Below are positions 1-9,396 of a stretch of DNA of 64,000 nucleotides, one piece after another. Numbering within the stretch: the first letter of the stretch is position 1; each line of letters opens with the position of its first letter. The notes below the pieces were generated by a model, which was not told the origin of the DNA, did no database searches, and saw nothing but the letters and a program-made list of their open reading frames with translations. This DNA is from Williamsia sp. GTDB lineage: Bacteria; Bacteroidota; Bacteroidia; Chitinophagales; Chitinophagaceae. The position numbers and the translations under genes were made by a program. The stretch lies in NCBI GenBank assembly GCA_015069695.1, contig JADCRZ010000015.1, positions 62,001 through 126,000 of the forward strand. Reading direction: 5' to 3'.

Positions 1-2
1 TG

Positions 3-143
3 ATCCGCGACGTGTACTCGCAGGGCGTGGTGCTGGGCCGCAAGTACAAGCTGCTGCGTGCTTCGTACAATGTATTTATGTACGGACTGGTACTGGCCGT
101 TATCGCATTTATTGTTGCTTCTTTCCTTACTACACCTTTGTAA
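3..143 (+). CDS. C-terminal end of a membrane protein, possibly HD/DUF5706 (Pycsar-effector-like) phosphohydrolase (partial)
   Basis: Only the last 46 codons are present. They read in frame from the window edge to a TAA at 141-143. The visible part has a basic stretch (LGRKYKLLR) followed by one hydrophobic helix (YGLVLAVIAFIVASF) that ends almost at the C-terminus. This 'G-x-x-L-x-x-K-Y-x-x-L-R-x-x-Y-x-x-F-x-x-G-L' pattern reminds me of the end of Bacteroidota HD-domain proteins carrying a DUF5706 membrane module, which is related to the transmembrane effector of Pycsar systems. That identification is inferred from a short tail. It lies 27 bp before ppk1 on the same strand, so the two may be co-transcribed. 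That a protein ends here is certain; its family is not. Confidence 0.55.
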   Translation: MRDVYSQGVVLGRKYKLLRASYNVFMYGLVLAVIAFIVASFLTTPL

Positions 144-170
144 GCCAAGCTGGCTGACCCCATCAAACCC

Positions 171-2225
171 ATGACGCAAGCCCCCTTTTTTAGCAGAGAC
201 ATCAGCTGGCTTTCCTTTAACCAGCGGGTGCTGATGGAAGCGGCGAACAAGGCAGTGCCGGCAGGCGAACGACTGAAATTCCTTTCTATTTTTTCTTCCA
301 ACCTGGATGAGTTTTACCGGGTGCGCATGCCTGTGCTCATGGCCAAACAAGAACACAGCCTGAACCAGCCGGTGGGCAACCTTCCTGAGAGCAGGGTTCC
401 ACCCACTGAATTCGATACGGCCCGGCAGCTCATTGCGGCTCAACAGAGAGAGTTTGGAAGGATCCTGCGCCAGGAACTGATCCCCCTGCTGGAGGCCCAT
501 AATGTTACCTGGATCTACGACCAGCCGTTGCCCCCCTTCCTGCTTGAACAGGTGCACGGCTATTTTTTTACCAGGGTCGCGGCTTTCCTGCAATGGCAGC
601 TGCTGACGCCTGCCGGCAGTTTTTTCCCGAAGAACAACGAACTGTATCTCTTTGTACCCCTGCAACGGCATGGGGAAGAATCGCTTGCGGTTGTCAACAT
701 TCCATCCAATGAGCTGCCGCGTTTTTTTTCGCTGGATCACGAAGGCCGGCAATACGTCCTGTTTATCGATGACCTGGTAAAATGGCACCTGTCGTACCTC
801 TTCCCGGACCATACTATCGCAGGTGCCTACAGCTTCAAGATCACACGTGATGCAGAGCTGAACCTGGAGGACGAACTGCCGGAAAAAATAGAGCAGGAGC
901 TGGTCCGCCGCGACGAGGGACCTGTCACCCGCCTGCTGCATCAGCCAGGCTTGCCCCTCCGGCATGTTCAGCTGCTAAGCACGGCCTTTAATTTGTCCAT
1001 CGGCAACGCCATGGAAGGGGGGATGTACCACAACCTGAAAGATATGGCCGGTCTGCCCTTGCATGACAAAGCCCTGTTTTATCCTCCTCAGCGGACCATC
1101 CCGCTGCCAGCGGAATCCACTGCACGTTCTATCTTTTCAGCCATCAGCGAGCGCGACATCATCCTGCATCCGCCATACCAGCGGTATGGTACCGTGCTGC
1201 GTTTTTTTAATGAGGCCGCCCTGGATGCTGCAGTGGAAGAAATTTACGCAACACTTTACCGCATCGCTCCGGATTCAGGGATCGCGCATGCGCTGATCAG
1301 CGCGGCGAGGAACGGTAAAAGGGTGCAGGTATTTGTAGAGCTGAAAGCACGTTTTGACGAGGCCAACAATATCCGCTGGGCCAACCGCATGAAAGAGGCC
1401 GGCGTGAAAGTGATCTACAGCATTCCCCGGCTGAAAGTGCATGCAAAGATCGCGCTGGTAAAAAAAAGAGCAGAGAATAACCTGCAGTACTTTGGCTTGC
1501 TGGCCACCGGCAACCTCAACGAGAATACAGCGCGGTTTTATACCGACCATGTTCTGCTTACGGCACACAGCGGTCTGTTGCAGGAAATGGAGCTTTTGTT
1601 TCTTTTCCTGGCCCACCGCAAAAAGCCGGAAGGATCCGGCAGTCTTCGCTTCAATCACCTGCTGGTGGCGCAGTTCAACCTGCAGCAGGCCTTCCTGGAG
1701 CTGATCGGCCGGGAGATCCTTTTTGCCCGGGCTGGCCGGCCCAGCGGCATTGCCATCAAGCTGAACAACCTGGAAGAGCCCGTGCTGATCAGAAAGCTGT
1801 ACGAAGCTGCGCGGGCAGGCGTGCCTGTTAGACTGATCGTGCGGAGCATTTGCTGCCTGGTGCCTGGTGTGCCGGGACAGCGTGAGGGGATTGCTGTCAA
1901 ACGAATTGTAGGGCGATACCTTGAACACGGCCGCGTGTTCTGCTTTCAAAACGGGGGAGAACCCCGGGTATTCATGGGCTCGGCCGATTGGATGAACCGG
2001 AACATCTATGCACGCATAGAAGTCTGCTTTCCCATCTATGATCCTGCTATCCGCCAGGAGATCCTCCAGATCCTGGAGATCCAGCTGAAAGACAATACAG
2101 AAGCTGTTTTGATCGATCACCAGCTGAACAATGTGCCGCTGGAACCCGGTACTGAAACGCCGGTTCACTCACAGGCAGGCATATACGCTCTTCTTGCGTC
2201 CAAAACCGGGATCCATGATCCCTGA
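171..2225 (+). CDS. ppk1: Polyphosphate kinase 1
   Basis: Makes inorganic polyphosphate by reversibly moving the gamma-phosphate of ATP onto a growing chain, through a phosphohistidine. The 684-residue length is normal. The N-domain shows the family signatures SRDISWLSFNQRVL (about residues 8-21) and SSNLDEFYRVR. The catalytic part carries VHAKIALVKK, whose His (about residue 424) aligns with the autophosphorylated His of E. coli Ppk. SADWMNRN (about residue 603) is the conserved second PLD-like segment. The ATG at 171 directly precedes the conserved N-terminus, and no Shine-Dalgarno is visible. The next genes on the same strand encode a beta-propeller-like lipoprotein and a surface phosphoesterase, so this looks like a phosphate/stress cluster. 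Confidence 0.96.
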   Translation: MTQAPFFSRDISWLSFNQRVLMEAANKAVPAGERLKFLSIFSSNLDEFYRVRMPVLMAKQEHSLNQPVGNLPESRVPPTEFDTARQLIAAQQREFGRILRQELIPLLEAHNVTWIYDQPLPPFLLEQVHGYFFTRVAAFLQWQLLTPAGSFFPKNNELYLFVPLQRHGEESLAVVNIPSNELPRFFSLDHEGRQYVLFIDDLVKWHLSYLFPDHTIAGAYSFKITRDAELNLEDELPEKIEQELVRRDEGPVTRLLHQPGLPLRHVQLLSTAFNLSIGNAMEGGMYHNLKDMAGLPLHDKALFYPPQRTIPLPAESTARSIFSAISERDIILHPPYQRYGTVLRFFNEAALDAAVEEIYATLYRIAPDSGIAHALISAARNGKRVQVFVELKARFDEANNIRWANRMKEAGVKVIYSIPRLKVHAKIALVKKRAENNLQYFGLLATGNLNENTARFYTDHVLLTAHSGLLQEMELLFLFLAHRKKPEGSGSLRFNHLLVAQFNLQQAFLELIGREILFARAGRPSGIAIKLNNLEEPVLIRKLYEAARAGVPVRLIVRSICCLVPGVPGQREGIAVKRIVGRYLEHGRVFCFQNGGEPRVFMGSADWMNRNIYARIEVCFPIYDPAIRQEILQILEIQLKDNTEAVLIDHQLNNVPLEPGTETPVHSQAGIYALLASKTGIHDP

Positions 2226-2284
2226 CAAGACTCATAAAATTTTGCTCACCGGCCGGCGCCAACCGGCTGCAAAACCATCGCTGC

Positions 2285-3169
2285 ATGATCCCTTGTTTCA
2301 CCACCATCACAAAGACCTTGTTTACTGCGGGCGTCCTGTTCGGTATGCTGGCCTGCGGTCAGCAACCCGGCGCGCGCAAAGAGGCAACCGACCCACCAGC
2401 CCGTTCCTTCCCTTACGCACTGGACAAACCCCAACGCTTTACCCTGCCACGCATCCTCAACGAAATCTCAGGCATCAGCTTCCGGAACGGCCTGTCTGAC
2501 ACCGTTTATGCTGAACAGGATGAACTGGGAACGCTGTTCCGTTTCCGGCCCGGAGGACCATCGATGGTAGAAACCCGTTTTGGTAAGAAAGGCGATTATG
2601 AGGATATACAGGTGGGCAATGAGGAAGTATTTGTGTTGCGCAGCGATGGCGTAATAAGCCGTTTTCCCATGCCTGGTGGAGCGGAAAGGGTAGAAGCACA
2701 GACCATCGAAGGAATCCTGCCATCCGGCGAATACGAAGGAATGTATCTTGATGCTGCAAGCAACAAACTTTACGTGTTGTGCAAACACTGTGACGAAAAG
2801 CCCCACAAGACGAATACGGGATATATTTTTTCCACTGCAGGTGGACAGCTTCAGCCGGCCGGCTCTTTCATACTTTCGGTAGAAGTGATCGCCGGCAAGG
2901 CTGGCAAAAAAAAGCTTGACTTTGCACCATCAGCCCTGGCCTGGAACGGACGGTTAAAGCAATGGTTTATCATTTCTTCGGTAAACAAGCTGCTGGTGGT
3001 GGCCGGGCCGGACTGGACCGTACAGGACAGCTATCCACTTGACCCCGGCCTGTACAACCAGCCGGAAGGCATCGCATTCGACCAGGCAGGGAACCTGTAC
3101 ATTTCCAATGAAAAGGGAGGCAGTCCGGCTGCCACGCTTTTGAAGATAACCTATCATCCTGCCCCGTAA
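2285..3169 (+). CDS. SdiA-regulated-domain lipoprotein
   Basis: 294-residue exported lipoprotein. The signal peptide ends in the lipobox LACG, followed by QQPGARKEA, so it should be lipid-anchored in the envelope. The mature part resembles the SdiA-regulated (PF06977-type) six-bladed propeller family: LNEISGISFRNG near the start, a GDYEDIQV segment, EGMYLD, and the closing blade EGIAFDQAGNLYISNE. Members are poorly characterised periplasmic or surface propellers, and no enzymatic residue can be assigned here. It starts 59 bp after ppk1 and ends 24 bp before the metallophosphoesterase gene, which suggests one transcription unit. Family call fairly firm, role unknown. Confidence 0.8.
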   Translation: MIPCFTTITKTLFTAGVLFGMLACGQQPGARKEATDPPARSFPYALDKPQRFTLPRILNEISGISFRNGLSDTVYAEQDELGTLFRFRPGGPSMVETRFGKKGDYEDIQVGNEEVFVLRSDGVISRFPMPGGAERVEAQTIEGILPSGEYEGMYLDAASNKLYVLCKHCDEKPHKTNTGYIFSTAGGQLQPAGSFILSVEVIAGKAGKKKLDFAPSALAWNGRLKQWFIISSVNKLLVVAGPDWTVQDSYPLDPGLYNQPEGIAFDQAGNLYISNEKGGSPAATLLKITYHPAP

Positions 3170-3193
3170 GGGCACTGCTAAAACTAACCGTTG

Positions 3194-6100
3194 ATGAACA
3201 AGATTTTTACATCCGTGCTGCTGATAGTCGTGCTGACATTGCCTGTTTTTCTGCGGGCGCAGGACAGCATCAGGCACCGCCTGATCCTGATTGGCGATGC
3301 AGGTGAGATAGACCCGCAGCAACAGGCCGTGATCCCAGATGCAGCCAGCCGGGTGCTGCCTGGAAAGACCACCGTTCTCTACCTCGGCGACAACATTTAT
3401 CCGCATGGTATGGGGTTGCCGGGCAGCAAGGAAGAGGGCGGATCGCAGCAGATCATCCGTTCCCAGTACACACTATTCAGGCAAAAGGGGGCTCCCGTCT
3501 ATTTTGTTCCGGGCAACCACGATTGGGATAAATCCGGCCCTGACGGATTGGCCAAGATCAAGCGGCAAACAGCCTTTCTGCGTGAGCAGGGCGATTCGCT
3601 GCTGCAACTGGTGCCGGGGGATGGCTGTCCGGATCCCGTCCTGGTCCCGCTTACCAGCAACCTGGTGATCATTGCCTTTGACAGTGAATGGTGGCTCTAT
3701 CCCTTTCACAAAACGGGGGAGGGTGCAGGCTGCAACTGCCGAACCAAACAGGATGTGGTGATGTCCATGCAAGAGCTTCTTTATGAGAACAGGTACAAGA
3801 CCATCCTGCTTGCAGACCACCATCCTTTCCAGAGTTATGGCACACACGGCGGTTATTTTTCTCTCAAGGATTTTATTTTTCCGCTTACGGTCGCTAACCG
3901 GTACCTCTACATTCCCCTGCCGGTGATCGGCTCACTGTATCCCTTGCTGCGCGGCACTTTTACCAATCCGGAGGACCTGCGTCATCCCTTGTACAAGGAT
4001 ATGATCAGATCGGTGGACGGCGTTTTTAAGGGCTTTCCCAACCTGATCCATGTGTCCGGGCATGAGCACGGACTGCAGCTGATCAGCAATCCGGATACAA
4101 AACAGTTCCAGGTTGTAAGCGGAGCCGGGGCCAAACACAACCACACATTCAAAGGGAAAAACGCACTGTTCGGCGAAGAAAAACAAGGATACGTAACGGC
4201 CGACCAGCTCATAGACAACAGCATCCACTTTACCTTTTATCATTACACCGATAAAACGGTGCAGCCCGTTTTTCAATATACCTGGCACCCACAGCTTTAC
4301 AACCAGGTGGAAGCAGCAGTCATAGCGGCCTACCCATCGGACAGTGCGGTGGTGCAGGCGCATCCGGCCTATGGGCACAGCAGCTGGCTGCACCAGCTAT
4401 TTCTGGGGCGCAACTACCGAACTGATTGGGCTGCCAGGGTGAAGCTGCCGGTGATCCGCACGTCTACCTTCGCTGGCGGTTTGACCCCTTCAAAACTGGG
4501 CGGTGGTTTCCAGTCTACCTCCCTGCGCCTCACAGATGGGAAAGGCAAGGAGTATACCCTGCGCACGGTTGAAAAAAAGCCTGACCTCATTGTGCCGCAA
4601 CCATTCCAGGGCACGTTTGTCCGCGAATTGCTGGATGATGCCACCAGTGCCCAGCATCCTTATTCCGCGCTGCTTGTGCCGCCTCTAGCACAGGCTGTGG
4701 GCGTGCCACATGCCAGTCCGCTGATCGGGGTGGTGGCACCGGACACAGGGCTGCATGCGTATGGTCCGCTGTTCAGCGGCCGTGTGGCCTTGTTTGAAGA
4801 ACGGGAGCCGCTGGGCAAATCAGATAATACAGAGAAGATGCTGGAGAACCTGCAGGAAGACAATGACAACAGCTACGATGCCCATGGTTTTCTGCGGGCC
4901 CGCATGCTGGACTTTTTCCTGGGCGACTGGGACCGGCATGGCGACCAGTGGCGCTTTCACAACCAAAACAAAAAAGGCGAAGAAAAATATTATGTGGCCG
5001 TGCCCCGCGACCGCGATATGGTGCTGAATGTTACGCAGGGCTTTCTGCCGGTGATCCTTAAGCGACTTTTTGTAATGCCTCATGTGCGTGGCTTTAGCAG
5101 CCATTTGCAGAGCGGGTCCAATTTCTATTTTTACAAATCGGCCTTTCTCAATGCACATCCCGCCAGCCAACTGCCCTACAATGACTGGACGAGCACCGTT
5201 CATTCATTTACCAACTCACTCACAGATGCTGTGCTTGAAGCTGCGCTGGATAAGTTACCCAAAGCAATCTATCATCTCCGGCACGATGAGCTGCTGAACC
5301 AACTGAAAAGCCGGCGGGCTCAGCTGCCGTCAGCGATGGATAAGTACTACCGCTTCAGCAACCGGGTAGTGGACATCCATGCCAGCGACAAGAATGAGTT
5401 TGTGGAACTAATGGACAGCACAGGTGGTGGGCTGCAGGTTACCATCCGGAAGATCAGCAAGAATGGAAGGCTGGAAGATACCTTAATGACCAAGACTTTT
5501 CTGCCCGGCATGACCAGAGAGATCCGGCTTTACACCGGCAAGGGAGATGACAGTGTCGTGATCAGCAATCACACCGCTATCCGGCTGCGCATGATCGGTG
5601 GCAAGGGACACAAGTCCTATACGGTCAAGGATACCCGAAAAAAGATTTCCTTGTACGACCGCGAGCAGGAACATTACATGGGTGCAGTTTCCCGGCTGCA
5701 TTCCCACTTGTCGAAGGATAGCCTGAACACGGCATTTGTGCCTACGAATTTGTATAACACGTCCCTGCCGCTGTTAACTGCTTCCCTCAACCGGGACGAT
5801 GGACTGTACCTGGGCTTGGGTATCCGCTTTGTTCAGCAGGGAGGCTTTCGAAAAACACCCTACACATCCCGGCAGCAGGTCACGCTGTCGCATTCGTTTA
5901 GTACCGAGGCCTTTCACCTGCGCTATGCCGGCGACTGGATCCATGTGTTCGGCAAGACCGATCTGACGCTATCAGCTACCATCAAAGCGCCGGACAATAC
6001 ACAGAACTTTTTTGGAAGAGGGAATGAAACCAGCTTTCTCAAAGTGGGGGATTACAAGCGGTATTACCGCACCCGCTTCAACATCGTGGAACTGGAGCAG

Positions 6101-6817
6101 GCCTTCCGGTGGCGGGGCCGCAAAGGGTCTTCGCTGAGCCTGGGGCCTGCTTTCCAGTATTATCATTTCAACAGCGATGGCAACCAGGGCCGCTTTATTC
6201 TGAATACCTCCCGGTTGCATTCCTACGACAGCACCACGCTGACAAAAGACAAGACGCACTTAGGGCTCGTGGCCCATTATGAGCTTGACCAGCGTAATAA
6301 CCCCGTACTGCCTGCCTGGGGCTCCTATGTGCATGTACAGCTCAAAGGATTCGACGGACTGAGCAGCACAACCCGGGCCTATGCCCAGCTTATTCCGGAA
6401 GTGGCCCTGTATAAAAGCCTCAACGCCCGCCAAACACTTGTCTTATCTGAACGGCTGGGTGGTGGGATCACTGCGGGCCACACCACTTTTTACCAGTCGC
6501 TTTTCCTGGGAGGCCAGGGCAACCTGCTGGGGTACCGCCAGTACCGGTTTGCGGGCCAGCATTCTTTTTACAACAACCTGGAGCTGCGTGTGGTGCTGTC
6601 GAACTTCGGCAACTATATTGTTCGCGGACAGCTGGGGCTGGGCGGTATGTATGATATTGGCCGGGTCTGGGAACCGCATGAGCACAGCACCAGATGGCAC
6701 AATGGAGTAGGAGGCTATATCTACCTGGCCCCCGCTTCGCTGTTTGTAGGCCGGCTCAACCTGGCCTATGGATCAGAAGGCTGGTATCCGTCGTTTTCGG
6801 TAGGCATGCGGTTTTAA
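3194..6817 (+). CDS. Metallophosphoesterase with kinase-like middle domain and C-terminal outer-membrane beta-barrel
   Basis: About 1207 residues. A signal peptide (to about residue 23, ending FLRAQ) is followed by a calcineurin-like phosphoesterase with all metal motifs: LIGDAGE (about 35), LGDNIYPHG (66), GNHDWD (108), ADHHP (208) and GHEHGLQ (290). Residues from about 870 to the end are aromatic-rich alternating strands of a BamA/TamA-type barrel, ending in the typical VGMRF. Between them lies a region with YTLRTVEKKP (about 455), VALFEEREP (535), LDFFLGDWDRH (573-583) and VPRDRDMVL (605). The order resembles atypical FAM20/CotH/HipA-like kinases, which is an inference. In-frame TTG at 3191 precedes ATG 3194; the ATG is preferred. 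Probably a surface phosphate-scavenging protein. Barrel and phosphatase calls are firm, the kinase-like call is tentative. Confidence 0.88.
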   Translation: MNKIFTSVLLIVVLTLPVFLRAQDSIRHRLILIGDAGEIDPQQQAVIPDAASRVLPGKTTVLYLGDNIYPHGMGLPGSKEEGGSQQIIRSQYTLFRQKGAPVYFVPGNHDWDKSGPDGLAKIKRQTAFLREQGDSLLQLVPGDGCPDPVLVPLTSNLVIIAFDSEWWLYPFHKTGEGAGCNCRTKQDVVMSMQELLYENRYKTILLADHHPFQSYGTHGGYFSLKDFIFPLTVANRYLYIPLPVIGSLYPLLRGTFTNPEDLRHPLYKDMIRSVDGVFKGFPNLIHVSGHEHGLQLISNPDTKQFQVVSGAGAKHNHTFKGKNALFGEEKQGYVTADQLIDNSIHFTFYHYTDKTVQPVFQYTWHPQLYNQVEAAVIAAYPSDSAVVQAHPAYGHSSWLHQLFLGRNYRTDWAARVKLPVIRTSTFAGGLTPSKLGGGFQSTSLRLTDGKGKEYTLRTVEKKPDLIVPQPFQGTFVRELLDDATSAQHPYSALLVPPLAQAVGVPHASPLIGVVAPDTGLHAYGPLFSGRVALFEEREPLGKSDNTEKMLENLQEDNDNSYDAHGFLRARMLDFFLGDWDRHGDQWRFHNQNKKGEEKYYVAVPRDRDMVLNVTQGFLPVILKRLFVMPHVRGFSSHLQSGSNFYFYKSAFLNAHPASQLPYNDWTSTVHSFTNSLTDAVLEAALDKLPKAIYHLRHDELLNQLKSRRAQLPSAMDKYYRFSNRVVDIHASDKNEFVELMDSTGGGLQVTIRKISKNGRLEDTLMTKTFLPGMTREIRLYTGKGDDSVVISNHTAIRLRMIGGKGHKSYTVKDTRKKISLYDREQEHYMGAVSRLHSHLSKDSLNTAFVPTNLYNTSLPLLTASLNRDDGLYLGLGIRFVQQGGFRKTPYTSRQQVTLSHSFSTEAFHLRYAGDWIHVFGKTDLTLSATIKAPDNTQNFFGRGNETSFLKVGDYKRYYRTRFNIVELEQAFRWRGRKGSSLSLGPAFQYYHFNSDGNQGRFILNTSRLHSYDSTTLTKDKTHLGLVAHYELDQRNNPVLPAWGSYVHVQLKGFDGLSSTTRAYAQLIPEVALYKSLNARQTLVLSERLGGGITAGHTTFYQSLFLGGQGNLLGYRQYRFAGQHSFYNNLELRVVLSNFGNYIVRGQLGLGGMYDIGRVWEPHEHSTRWHNGVGGYIYLAPASLFVGRLNLAYGSEGWYPSFSVGMRF

Positions 6818-6927
6818 CTTGTTACAGGTAAAACAAAACGTTCTGTTTTACCACCAGAGCAGCCTCTTGGAACGGCTTGCAGAAGCCATGGCAGCATACG
6901 CAGAACCTTTTCTAACTTGCAACTTCG

Positions 6928-9264
6928 ATGAGACAGCTCAGCTTTCATATTCTTCCCGGCTCCCAGCAGAATGGGGAACAGCACACGCGCTTGTCGTTCA
7001 GGCGCTTTGTCCAGTTTATAGAAGCCCGCCGGCATGCAGAGCAAACGATGAAGGCCAAGCTGTACGAGTTTGTGCTCCGGGCATTTGAGGCCAATCCTTC
7101 ACTGTCGGGTCCGGTTGACGTAGAGGCACTGGAGAACTATCCTCATCTGCACGACCTGCTCTATGCCGCCTTGTTCCCACCGCTGGGTGAGGAACAGGAG
7201 CTGGTCTGGGCCTTGAGCCTGCCTTGCAGTGATCACATCTTTTACAGCACCAGCGCGTTTTACCGCCAGCTCTACCCGGGCAATGCCCACGGCATGCTGG
7301 CCACGGCCACACCCGAAGAAAAAGCAGCTTTTACCAGCAGCCTTGAACAGGTAAAATATGCCCTCATTCTGGAACGCTTTTACCAGATCAAGCCCGCTGT
7401 GCAGGAAGAGATCGTATACGTATGGACAGACAAGACGACCAACCTGCCGCGCTATTTCAGTATTCACATCGACAACCGCTTTGTGGAGGTGTCGCGTGTA
7501 GGAGAGGTGCCGGCAATAGAAGCCGGAGAAATGCGGCACCAGTTGAAAAAGGCCGACGATCTCTGCCAGCTTGAACAAGCCATACCTCTTTCTGATTACT
7601 TGTTTGAAGGGTTTTCGATTGTTACTGCCACCGAGATCACGGTACGCTATGCCCTTCACAAGATGCGCAGCGCCATTATCCGCCACGTGCCGGAGAATTT
7701 TGATGATACTTACCGCACCATCCTTTCGTTGCTGCAGGCCATGTTTGGCAAACAGCGGGTGGAGTTCGGACTCCTGCCTTTTCTCAAGGTGAACGACCGG
7801 CTGGTGGCGTATTACGCCAACTACTCGCATAGCATTTCCATCAACATGGCCCGCGAGCAGCGCATTCCGGAAGAGGCATTCGTGAACAAGCTCAATCAAT
7901 ACTTCCAGCATCCCAAAGTGGTTATTCTGGATAGCCAGCGGGAGCCCCTGCCCGACGATCTGTTCAAGCAGGCGTTTGAACGCCGGGGCATCAAAGCTTA
8001 TGCGCTCCTGCCCGTATACCACAACAACGAACTGGCCGGACTGCTGGAGGTGAGCACCGTGAATGAGAACGTGCTTGATTACAAGCTGCTGGCCGGACTG
8101 GAGCCGGCCATGCCCATCCTTGCGCAGCTGATGCACAACAACCAGGCGGAGTTCATGACCAGCATCGACAATGTGATCAAGGTTAACTTTACGGCCATCC
8201 AGCCATCGGTGCAGTGGAAGTTCAATGAAGTGGCCTGGTGGTACCTGAAGAACCGTTTTGAACAGGGCATTCCCGGTACGCCTGGTCCTATCCGTTTTGA
8301 ACAGGTCTATCCCCTGTACGGTTCGATAGACATCCGCAACTCCACTGTCGAGCGCAACAATGCCCTCGACAAGGACCTGCATACTTATCTCACCATACTT
8401 GACAGCACCCTGGAAGAGGTAAAGGAGCTTCCGGGAGGAGGCGCGGCGCTGTCTTTGCAAGCAGCTGCAAGAACGATGCAGCAGCAGTTCAGCGGGCATA
8501 TCTCCGGCCGGGAAGAAGCAGGCATGCTACCGCTTATAGAGCAGGCCGATGCGCTGCTGCGGCCCTTTGCGAACCACGATGGTGCAGGTGCGGTTGTGAG
8601 CAATTATTTTGCAGCTGTTGATCCCCAGCTGGGCATTGTGTTTGAACAGCGCCGTCTTCTGGAGCAATCCATGCAATTGGTGAACAGCTCGATCACGCAG
8701 TACCTGGAATCGATGCATGCTGAATTTCAACGCCTGTACCCCATCTATTTTGAAAAATTCCGGACAGACGGGATTGAATACGATCTGTATGTCGGACAGT
8801 CCATCAACCCTTCCATCCCATACCGCCCCGAGTACCTGCGCGACCTGCAGGTATGGCAGCTCTCGAGCATGGTGGCCATTGCCCGCATGGAACATACCAA
8901 CCTGCCTTACATGCCTGTAAAGCTCCAGACCACCCAGCTCATCTATGTGAACAGCGGCACCATCGACATCAGCTTCCGGCCGGATGAAAAACGCTTTGAT
9001 GCGGAAGGCGGCTATAGCATCCGCTACCATATCGTGAAAAAGCGGATCGACAAGGTGCATGTTAAAAGTTCCGGCGAGCGCCTCACGCAGCCAGGCCAGA
9101 TCGCCATCGTGTATGTACAGGAAACGCACCGGGAAGATTATCTTGAATACATAGCCCAGCTGCAGCAGGAAGGGATGCTGGCACCTGAGGTGGAAGAGCT
9201 GGAGCTGGAAGATCTGCAGGGTATTAGTGGCTTAAAAGCCCTGCGGGTAACTGTGTTGTGGTAA
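6928..9264 (+). CDS. Large GAF-like domain cytosolic protein, function unknown
   Basis: 778 residues without a signal peptide or membrane segment. About residues 260-410 (RVEFGLLPFLKVNDR through GIKAYALLPVYHNNELAGLLEVST) read like a GAF domain, with its typical 'L-P-V-x-x-x-x-x-L-x-G-L-L-E-V' strand. Similar proteins in Chitinophagaceae are annotated only as GAF-domain proteins. The flanks, including QPSVQWKFNEVAWWYLKNR and a Glu-rich C-terminus, match nothing I can name. No cyclase, kinase or HTH motif is visible, so it is not an obvious signalling enzyme. The ATG at 6928 lies 110 bp after the surface phosphatase gene, on the same strand. It may sense a small molecule; that is inference. Confidence 0.72.
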   Translation: MRQLSFHILPGSQQNGEQHTRLSFRRFVQFIEARRHAEQTMKAKLYEFVLRAFEANPSLSGPVDVEALENYPHLHDLLYAALFPPLGEEQELVWALSLPCSDHIFYSTSAFYRQLYPGNAHGMLATATPEEKAAFTSSLEQVKYALILERFYQIKPAVQEEIVYVWTDKTTNLPRYFSIHIDNRFVEVSRVGEVPAIEAGEMRHQLKKADDLCQLEQAIPLSDYLFEGFSIVTATEITVRYALHKMRSAIIRHVPENFDDTYRTILSLLQAMFGKQRVEFGLLPFLKVNDRLVAYYANYSHSISINMAREQRIPEEAFVNKLNQYFQHPKVVILDSQREPLPDDLFKQAFERRGIKAYALLPVYHNNELAGLLEVSTVNENVLDYKLLAGLEPAMPILAQLMHNNQAEFMTSIDNVIKVNFTAIQPSVQWKFNEVAWWYLKNRFEQGIPGTPGPIRFEQVYPLYGSIDIRNSTVERNNALDKDLHTYLTILDSTLEEVKELPGGGAALSLQAAARTMQQQFSGHISGREEAGMLPLIEQADALLRPFANHDGAGAVVSNYFAAVDPQLGIVFEQRRLLEQSMQLVNSSITQYLESMHAEFQRLYPIYFEKFRTDGIEYDLYVGQSINPSIPYRPEYLRDLQVWQLSSMVAIARMEHTNLPYMPVKLQTTQLIYVNSGTIDISFRPDEKRFDAEGGYSIRYHIVKKRIDKVHVKSSGERLTQPGQIAIVYVQETHREDYLEYIAQLQQEGMLAPEVEELELEDLQGISGLKALRVTVLW

Positions 9265-9396
9265 GAGGATCTGTTTTTTAACAAGCGGATGTAATTTTAT
9301 CGTGCTGATTGTGTCACTCATTTGTACATGTCATACGTTAAATAGATTGTCCGCTGCCGCATGTCATAAATTAATCGTACAAGAATCTATACAGAT

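Noticed and set aside
1275-2168. 297-codon minus-strand frame inside ppk1
   Set aside because: Antisense shadow of a well-conserved gene; no domain, no start signal.
1-2225. A Pycsar anti-phage system
   Set aside because: No cyclase gene is visible and the effector-like tail is only 46 residues; ppk1 is a housekeeping neighbour.
7099-8499. 466-codon minus-strand frame opposite the GAF-like gene
   Set aside because: Shadow frame; Gln/His/Val-rich composition typical of antisense of GC-rich codons, no family features.
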